Made by a program: the position numbers and the translations under genes
Source: DASUSF01 sp036375275
GTDB taxonomy: Bacteria > Pseudomonadota > Alphaproteobacteria > Geminicoccales > Geminicoccaceae
DNA length: 6,711 bases
Assembly: GCA_036375275.1 (NCBI GenBank)
Contig: DASUSF010000198.1
Location: 1-6,711, forward strand
Direction: 5' to 3'
Shown: piece by piece, positions 1-6,711 of the stretch
How the letters are laid out: every line of letters begins with the position of its first letter
Position numbering within the stretch: the stretch's first letter is position 1
Notes under the pieces: model-generated
Told to the model about the DNA's origin: nothing
The model's input: the letters and a program-made list of their open reading frames with translations, nothing else
Database searches by the model: none

Positions 1-120
1 GGACCGGCGTCCGCGCACGGTCCAGGCCTCCGGCGGCGGGGATCGGTCCGGTCCCCTGGCGGCTGGGTCCCGCCCCGTCCGCGGGGGGTGAGGTCTCCAC
101 TGCCGCGCGCCGGGGCCGGG
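1..120. other. GC-rich non-coding stretch at left edge
   Basis: I can support no gene here. The sequence is almost pure G/C and lacks a convincing start, ribosome binding site or recognisable protein on either strand. It holds small inverted repeats: GGACCG (1-6) pairs with CGGTCC (18-23) across an 11-nt loop, and CCCCG (73-77) pairs with CGGGG (82-86). A GGTCCAG word at 19-25 followed by a GGCGGGG run looks like a decayed outlying copy of the array that starts at 121. On the minus strand this lies downstream of the PBP1A gene and would be upstream of the next gene, which is not in the window. Confidence 0.5.
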
Positions 121-360
121 GCTCCTCGGTCCAGCGCGCCCGGGGCGGGGGATCCTCCTCGCTCCAGCCCGCCGTGGGCGGCCTCCTTCGTCCAGCCCGC
201 CGGTGCGGGGCGAGCCGGGCATGGAGGTGACGCGACTGCAGGACCCGCGTCCGCGAAATCGATCCAGCGCCCGGGGGCGGGGCTCCCGGTCCAGCCCGGG
301 GCTCCTCGGTCCAGAGCGCCGGGGGCGGGGCGCCTCCGTTCAGCCCGCCAGGCGGGAGGG

Positions 361-387
<27 letters not shown>
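121..387. repeat. Degenerate GC-rich tandem repeat array, about 29-bp period
   Basis: Units start with (G)TCCAG or a close variant and continue into CGCCNGGGGGCGGGG. TCCAG-type words occur near 131, 163, 191, 262, 290, 310, 340 and 366, mostly 26-32 bp apart, with one short interval of 20 and one gap of 71. Two units share the exact 14-mer GCTCCTCGGTCCAG (121-134 and 301-314). Most cores are self-complementary. Examples are CCGCC/GGCGG at 169-181 and CCCGCC/GGCGGG at 344-356, so transcripts from either strand could form serial hairpins. The last unit (about 364-387) lies inside the PBP1A coding sequence and encodes its final residues. Units are too diverged, and lack unique spacers, for CRISPR. 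No T-run follows the 344-356 hairpin, so a rho-independent terminator for the PBP1A transcript is possible but unproven. Function unknown. Confidence 0.6.
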
Positions 388-2859
<2,472 letters not shown>

Positions 2860-2862
2860 CAA

Positions 2863-2869
2863 CCACCTC
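2863..2869 (-). promoter_or_regulatory. Ribosome binding site deciding the PBP1A start
   Basis: On the minus strand GAGGTGG directly abuts a TTG codon (2862), and a GTG follows at 2859. The GAGG core is 6 nt from GTG but only 3 nt from TTG, so the GTG is the better-spaced start. The difference is a single residue. Confidence 0.5.
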
Positions 2870-2887
2870 GAAGTTCGTTGTGCCGGT

Positions 2888-2906
2888 CGCCGGCGGCCCG
2901 CCGGCG
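2888..2906 (-). other. Intercistronic hairpin between amidase and PBP1A genes
   Basis: CGCCGGCG (2888-2895) and CGCCGGCG (2899-2906) are self-complementary arms that form a perfect 8-bp all-GC stem around a 3-nt loop. It begins 5 bp after the amidase stop codon. The minus strand shows no T-run after it, so it does not look like a classic intrinsic terminator. It could protect the upstream message end or dampen read-through into the PBP1A gene; that role is inference. Confidence 0.45.
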
Positions 2907-2910
2907 CGGC

Positions 2911-4206
2911 TCAGAGGCTGCCGGACCGGAAGAACCGCTCGATCGCCCGGACCATCCCGGCCGCGAGCCGGCTCACGTAGGCGGGGTCGGTGAGCTGCCG
3001 CTCGTCTGTCGGGTTGGAAAGATACCCGAGCTCGACGAGCACCGACGGCATTTCCGGCGACTTCAGCACCACGAACCCCGCGGACTGCCGCTTGCGCCGC
3101 GCCAGCCGGCTGACGTCGGCCAGCTCCTCGACCATCACCTCCGCCATCCTGATCGATTTGTTGTTAGCATCCCGTTGCGCAAGGTCGATCAGAATCTGCG
3201 TGACGATGTCCTCGTGCGCGCTGAGGTCGATGCCGTTCAGGATGTCGGCCCGGTTCTCCTTGCTGGCGAGGCGCGCGGCCTCGGCGTTGGACGCTTCCTC
3301 GGACAGGGTGTAGACCGCGATCCCGCTCACCTCCGGCGCCTGCACGAGGCTGTCGGCGTGGAGCGAGATGAACAGATCGCCGCCGCTGCCGTGGGCGCGC
3401 TCGAGGCGGTCGCGCAGCCGGACCGTGCTGTCGTCGCTGCGGGTCATCTCGACCTTGATCCGCCCGGTCGCCTCGAGCTGCCGCCTGAGCTCCTTGGCCA
3501 CGGCGAGGACGATGGTCTTCTCGTAGACGCCCGAGGTGCCGATCGCGCCCGGGTCGATGCCGCCGTGGCCGGGATCGATCACGACGATGCGCCGGTCGCC
3601 CCGCGGCTTCAGCTTGGGCGGCATCTGAAAAGGGACAGTCAGCCCCGCGGGGCGGGCGTCCGAGCCGGCCTCCGGAATGATCGACGGCACCACCGCGGCC
3701 CGCTCGATGCCGCCCGCCAGACCGTCGCCCGCCGCCCAGGCCGCCGGGTCCACGCGGCGGATGTCGGTCACCACCCGGTGGCCGTAGCGCTCGTTGGCCG
3801 GCAGCTCGAAGACGTTCAGGATCTCGAACGGGCCGTCGACGTCGATCGCGATCCGCGAGACGCCCGGCTGATGGCGGCCGAAGCGGATGCCGTGGATCGG
3901 CCCCTCGGCCCGCGCGTCGAGGTCCCCGGGGACGGCCCAGGCGACGTCCGGGAGGTCGATCGCGAGGCGGGCCGGATGGTCCAGGGTGAGGTGGCGGTAG
4001 GGCACCTTCTGGGTGAGGTCGAGGACGATCCGGGTGGAGCCGCCGTGCGCCCGGACCCGCACGTCCTGCACCGCCGGCTCGGCCATGGCCGGCCCGGGCT
4101 TCGCGAGCCAGGTGGCGAGCCCCAGCGCGAGGACGACCAGGATCACGGTTCCGGACCAGGGTGCCTGCCGAGCGGCCCGTTCGCCTCGCAAAACCCGCCT
4201 CCGCAT
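2911..4206 (-). CDS. amiC: N-acetylmuramoyl-L-alanine amidase with AMIN domain (AmiC-type)
   Basis: This zinc hydrolase cuts the MurNAc-L-Ala bond of peptidoglycan in the periplasm, typically for cell separation. Residues are counted from ATG 4206 (431 aa). A basic N-terminus (MRRRVLRGER) precedes a hydrophobic segment at about 19-34 and a likely signal cleavage after AMA (residue 42). The AMIN domain, for septal or peptidoglycan targeting, spans about 44-150, followed by a linker to about 205. The Amidase_3 domain covers about 206-428. Predicted zinc ligands are H214 (IDPGHGG), E229 (YEK) and H283 (SLHAD); the catalytic Glu is E392 (VELGYLSN). A helical insert at about 319-381 matches the autoinhibitory segment of AmiB/AmiC-type enzymes that need an EnvC- or DipM-like activator. 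The frame stays open to GTG 4278 (455 aa), but that codon overlaps a predicted -10 box. GTG 4218 is a third option, with GGAG 11 nt upstream. RRRVLRG weakly resembles a twin-arginine motif, as in E. coli AmiC, but sits far from the hydrophobic core. The family call is firm; the start is not. Confidence 0.93.
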   Translation of the reverse strand: MRRRVLRGERAARQAPWSGTVILVVLALGLATWLAKPGPAMAEPAVQDVRVRAHGGSTRIVLDLTQKVPYRHLTLDHPARLAIDLPDVAWAVPGDLDARAEGPIHGIRFGRHQPGVSRIAIDVDGPFEILNVFELPANERYGHRVVTDIRRVDPAAWAAGDGLAGGIERAAVVPSIIPEAGSDARPAGLTVPFQMPPKLKPRGDRRIVVIDPGHGGIDPGAIGTSGVYEKTIVLAVAKELRRQLEATGRIKVEMTRSDDSTVRLRDRLERAHGSGGDLFISLHADSLVQAPEVSGIAVYTLSEEASNAEAARLASKENRADILNGIDLSAHEDIVTQILIDLAQRDANNKSIRMAEVMVEELADVSRLARRKRQSAGFVVLKSPEMPSVLVELGYLSNPTDERQLTDPAYVSRLAAGMVRAIERFFRSGSL

Positions 4207-4255
4207 CCGCTTCGCCACCGCTCGACCGGCTCCGGTGCAGCCCCGGATTACTGCA

Positions 4256-4284
4256 TTGTGGGCCCGGTCGCGTGACACTATAGT
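4256..4284 (+). promoter_or_regulatory. Predicted sigma70-like promoter for rne
   Basis: TTGTGG (4256-4261) and TATAGT (4279-4284) are 17 nt apart on the plus strand. The -35 keeps the important TTG, and the -10 matches 5 of 6 positions. The start would be near 4291, giving a leader of about 318 nt. The -10 overlaps the minus-strand -10 because ACTATAGT (4277-4284) is a perfect palindrome. The -35 is weak, so this promoter is less certain than the minus-strand one. Confidence 0.42.
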
Positions 4285-4305
4285 TAACTAACAAGGGCTT
4301 GTCGC
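4277..4305 (-). promoter_or_regulatory. Predicted sigma70-like promoter for the amidase-PBP1A pair
   Basis: Read on the minus strand, GCGACA (4305-4300) and TATAGT (4282-4277) are separated by 17 nt. They match 4 of 6 and 5 of 6 positions of TTGACA and TATAAT. The transcript would start near 4270, inside the longest version of the amidase frame but upstream of GTG 4218 and ATG 4206. This is a prediction from sequence only. Confidence 0.5.
4281..4290. repeat. 10-bp perfect palindrome in the divergent promoter region
   Basis: TAGTTAACTA equals its own reverse complement and overlaps the ACTATAGT palindrome at 4277-4284. Together they form the only clearly AT-rich island in this GC-rich window. 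It may simply be promoter melting sequence or a regulator half-site pair; no specific regulator is recognised. Confidence 0.5.
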
Positions 4306-4608
4306 CGATCGGTCCGAGCATTCCTGAGCGCCTGTTGCGCTTTTGCCACCGGTCGCTGGCCCTTGACCCGATGATCCGCCGGAGCGCCGGCGGGTCGACG
4401 ATGCGCATGCCGAGGAGCCGAGCGAGGACCGTGCCGGAGCTGATGATCGATCGCTTCACCGCCGTCCTCCCGGCTGTCCCGGCGTTCACGCGGCCGCCCG
4501 CCCCCGCGGCGCGCGGCCTTTCCCCGACGACGAATCGAGACCGCGCCTGCCGGTCGGCGTCCTTGAGACGCCTCGTGGCGGACCGCCGGTCGCTGGAGTT
4601 CCCACCGC
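4291..4608 (+). promoter_or_regulatory. Probable long structured 5' leader of rne
   Basis: This stretch of over 300 bases has no convincing gene. From the predicted start near 4291 it would form an untranslated leader of about 318 nt. It contains a strong hairpin at 4373-4396, a second stem at 4556-4572 (GGCGTC/GACGCC around a 5-nt loop) and a small stem at 4577-4587. A GGAG at 4594-4597 sits 11 nt before the rne ATG and is the likely ribosome binding site, with somewhat long spacing. In E. coli, rne has a leader of roughly 360 nt through which RNase E autoregulates its mRNA level. A similar role here is inference from position and structure, not sequence similarity. Confidence 0.45.
4373..4396 (+). 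other. Strong hairpin in the rne leader
   Basis: GATCCGCCGG (4373-4382) pairs with CCGGCGGGTC (4387-4396) around the tetraloop AGCG. The stem has 10 pairs, one of them G-U, with a perfect 7-bp GC core. No T-run follows, so it is not a standard terminator on the plus strand. It lies about 210 nt upstream of the rne start codon. Confidence 0.5.
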
Positions 4609-6711
4609 ATGACCAAGAGGATGCTGATCGACGCGTCGCACCCGGAAGAGACCCGGGTCGTCGTCGTCAACGAGAACGTTCTTGAGGATTTCGACTTCGA
4701 GACGGCCGACAAGAAGCAGCTCAAGGGCAACATCTACCTCGCCAAAGTGACCCGGGTCGAGCCGTCGCTGCAGGCGGCGTTCGTCGACTACGGCGGCAAC
4801 CGCCACGGGTTCCTCGCCTTCAGCGAGATCCATCCCGACTACTACCAGATCCCGACGGCGGATCGGCGCGCGCTCGAGGAGCAGCAGCGGGCCGACGCGG
4901 AGCAGGCGAGGTCCGACGGCAACGGCGCCGACGAGGCGGCGGAGGCGCGGCCGACCAACGGCAGCGGGGGCGGCGAGGGCGAAATCGCCGAGGCGGTCAC
5001 CGAGGACCCCGAGGAGGAGGCGGCGGAGGTCTTCGACGAGCAGGCGCGGCGCCGCTCCCGGCTGCTCCGCAGCTACAAGATCCAGGAGGTGATCAAGCGC
5101 CGGCAGATCATGCTGGTGCAGGTCGTGAAGGAGGAGCGTGGCACCAAGGGGGCGGCGCTCACCACCTACCTCTCGCTCGCCGGCCGCTACTGCGTGCTGA
5201 TGCCCAACACCGCGCGCGGCGGCGGCATCTCGCGCAAGATCGCCAATCCCACCGATCGCTCGCGGCTCAAGAGCATCGCCCGTGAGCTCGAGGTGCCGGA
5301 AGGCATGGGCCTGATCATCCGGACCGCGGGGCAGCAGCGGAACAAGCAGGAGATCCGGCGCGACTACGAGTACCTGCTGCGCCTGTGGAGCGACATCCGG
5401 GACCTGACGCTGCGCTCGGTCGCGCCCTGCACGATCCACGAGGAGGGCGCGCTGGTCCAGCGCGCGATCCGCGACCTCTACGGCCGCGACGTCGACGAGG
5501 TCCTGGTCGAGGGCGAGGAGGCCTACCGCACGGCGCGCAAGGTGATGGGCATGCTGATGCCGTCGCGCGCGCGGCGGGTGAAGCTCTACAAGGAAGAGGA
5601 GCCGCTGTTCTACCACATCAACGTGGAGGACAAGCTGGACGCCATGCACAGCCCGGTGATCCAGCTCCGGTCGGGCGGCTCGATCGTGATTCACACCACC
5701 GAGGCGCTGACCGCGATCGACGTGAACTCGGGCCGCGCGACCCGCGAGCGGAACATCGAGGAGACCGCGCTCAAGACCAACCTCGAGGCGGCGGACGAGA
5801 TCGCGCGGCAGCTGCGGCTTCGCGACCTCGCGGGCCTGGTCGTGGTCGATTTCATCGACATGGCGGAGAACCGCAACCAGCGGGCGATCGAGCGCCGCCT
5901 GCGCGATGCCTTGAAGGCCGACCGGGCGCGGGTGCAGCTCGGCCGGATCAGCATGTTCGGCCTGCTCGAGCTGTCCCGGCAGCGCCTCCGGCCGAGTTTC
6001 CAGGAGCTGTCGAGCCAGCCGTGCCCGAGCTGCGCCGGCTCGGGGGTGGTGCGCTCGACGGGGTCGGCCGCGCTGCAGGCGCTCCGCGCCATCGAGCTCG
6101 AGGGGATCAAGGGCGCGGCGGCAGCCATCGCCGTCGCGCTGCCGCTGGATTCGGCCCTCTACCTGCTCAACCAGAAGCGCGACCGTCTGGTCCAGCTCGA
6201 GGCCCGCTACGGCATGCGGACCGACATCCGGGTCGGTCCCGACCTGATCGCCGGCCAGTTCGAGGTCGTGGTCCTCGAGCGGAAGCCGGAGGCGGAGGGC
6301 GCCCCCCGGCCGGCGGAGGCGCGTCCCGAGGGTCGTCCCGAGGGTCGTCCCGAAGCCCGTGGCGAAGCGCGGGCGGAGGCGCGGGACGACGCCGGCCGCC
6401 CGGGGGAGGCCGAGGAGGCCGAAGGCGGCGAGAAGAAGCGTCGCCGGCGGCGGCGGCGGCGCCGGCGCGGCGATGACGGCGAGACGGTGGGTGTCGCCGC
6501 GGCGGGTGCCGGCGACGGCGGCGACCAGCCCCGCTACGGCGACGCCGCGCCGGATCACCCCGACTTCGGCGACGCCACCGAGGCGCCGGGCGAAGTGCCG
6601 GGCGAAGCGCCGGGCGAGGGGTCGGGCGAAGCGCCGGGCGAGGGGTCGCGCGGCGGGGGCGAAGCACAGGGCGAGGCGCCGCCGCCGGTCGAGGCCGCCG
6701 CCGCCGATGCG
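4609..6711 (+). CDS. rne: Ribonuclease E, 3' end beyond window
   Basis: RNase E is the main single-strand endoribonuclease for mRNA decay and for rRNA and tRNA maturation, and it scaffolds the degradosome. 701 codons are visible and no stop is reached. The N-terminus (MTKRMLIDAS) matches the family. The S1 domain starts at about 38 and is split by an acidic insert at about 85-152, then resumes to KEERGTKGAALTT (174-186). The DNase I-like catalytic region has D371 (AIDVNSG) and D414 (VVVDFIDM), equivalent to E. coli D303 and D346 with the same 43-residue spacing. CPSC (C472, C475) is the zinc link that joins dimers into the tetramer. The small domain runs to about 557. The tail is low-complexity: RPEG repeats at 572-583, ten consecutive arginines (611-620) and xPGE repeats from 659. 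The arginine tract probably binds RNA. Partner-binding motifs of the C-terminal scaffold would lie beyond the edge. The long tail favours RNase E over RNase G. Confidence 0.95.
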   Translation, partial: MTKRMLIDASHPEETRVVVVNENVLEDFDFETADKKQLKGNIYLAKVTRVEPSLQAAFVDYGGNRHGFLAFSEIHPDYYQIPTADRRALEEQQRADAEQARSDGNGADEAAEARPTNGSGGGEGEIAEAVTEDPEEEAAEVFDEQARRRSRLLRSYKIQEVIKRRQIMLVQVVKEERGTKGAALTTYLSLAGRYCVLMPNTARGGGISRKIANPTDRSRLKSIARELEVPEGMGLIIRTAGQQRNKQEIRRDYEYLLRLWSDIRDLTLRSVAPCTIHEEGALVQRAIRDLYGRDVDEVLVEGEEAYRTARKVMGMLMPSRARRVKLYKEEEPLFYHINVEDKLDAMHSPVIQLRSGGSIVIHTTEALTAIDVNSGRATRERNIEETALKTNLEAADEIARQLRLRDLAGLVVVDFIDMAENRNQRAIERRLRDALKADRARVQLGRISMFGLLELSRQRLRPSFQELSSQPCPSCAGSGVVRSTGSAALQALRAIELEGIKGAAAAIAVALPLDSALYLLNQKRDRLVQLEARYGMRTDIRVGPDLIAGQFEVVVLERKPEAEGAPRPAEARPEGRPEGRPEARGEARAEARDDAGRPGEAEEAEGGEKKRRRRRRRRRRGDDGETVGVAAAGAGDGGDQPRYGDAAPDHPDFGDATEAPGEVPGEAPGEGSGEAPGEGSRGGGEAQGEAPPPVEAAAADA
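6322..6357 (+). repeat. 12-bp coding tandem repeat (RPEG units) in rne
   Basis: CGTCCCGAGGGT occurs twice in a row (6322-6333, 6334-6345) and is followed by a third copy with changes at its end (6346-6357, CGTCCCGAAGCC). The near-identity at DNA level, including the less common CGT codon, points to recent slippage or duplication rather than selection on protein sequence alone. Confidence 0.7.
6583..6654 (+). repeat. 12-bp coding tandem repeat (xPGE units) in rne
   Basis: Six successive 12-bp units resemble GCGCCGGGCGAA and encode APGE, VPGE, APGE, GSGE, APGE and GSRG. Units three to six form a 24-bp higher-order repeat (6607-6630 and 6631-6654), identical over the first 18 bases and diverging at the end. 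The unit length is a multiple of three, so copy-number change would keep the frame. Confidence 0.7.

Noticed and set aside
1..360. prfB expected after the PBP1A gene
   Set aside because: Nothing in this stretch resembles a release factor on the minus strand. It may lie further left, outside the window.
4281..4298. CtrA-type site (TTAA-N7-TTAA) in the AT-rich island
   Set aside because: Only one TTAA half (4284-4287) is present. The second half at the required spacing is GC-rich.
3164..4489. Second minus-strand frame overlapping the amidase
   Set aside because: It is out of frame with the motif-bearing amidase and becomes Arg/Gly/Pro-rich noise through the overlap.
4299..4685. Possible small protein encoded in the rne leader
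   Set aside because: It starts at TTG without a ribosome binding site, overlaps the rne start out of frame and has random composition.
4486..6558. Minus-strand open frame of about 690 codons opposite rne
   Set aside because: It is antisense to a clear RNase E reading frame, has biased composition and no recognisable domain.

Overview
The window holds three housekeeping genes of a very GC-rich proteobacterium. The best fit is an alphaproteobacterium, probably Rhodospirillales-like, judged from protein style and gene order rather than a database match. A septal-type N-acetylmuramoyl-L-alanine amidase and a class A penicillin-binding protein 1A lie head to tail on the minus strand, divergent from RNase E on the plus strand. 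I recall this arrangement as common in alphaproteobacteria, where prfB often follows the PBP gene. No prfB is visible here; if present, it lies left of the window.

Layout. 1-360 has no supportable gene. It contains a degenerate array of GC-rich units, about 26-32 bp apart, whose last unit runs into the 3' end of the PBP1A gene. 361-2859 (minus) is PBP1A. 2860-2910 is a short spacer with a perfect 8-bp hairpin. 2911-4206 (minus) is the amidase; its frame stays open to a GTG at 4278, but that GTG lies inside a predicted -10 element. 4207-4608 is the divergent control region. Its small AT-rich island carries overlapping palindromes and two back-to-back sigma70-like promoters that share one symmetric -10. 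The plus-strand promoter would give RNase E a leader of about 318 nt with a strong hairpin. 4609-6711 (plus) is rne, open at the right edge: the catalytic half is complete, followed by the start of a low-complexity, arginine-rich C-terminal half.

How the genes relate. PBP1A polymerises and cross-links peptidoglycan and the amidase cleaves it, so the minus-strand pair is a synthesis/hydrolysis cell-wall unit. RNase E starts bulk mRNA decay and rRNA/tRNA processing. It is tied to the pair mainly by the shared control region.

I found no new multi-gene system. The items most worth a second look are the symmetric shared -10, the structured rne leader, the repeat array that encodes the end of PBP1A, and the two short coding repeats in the RNase E tail.
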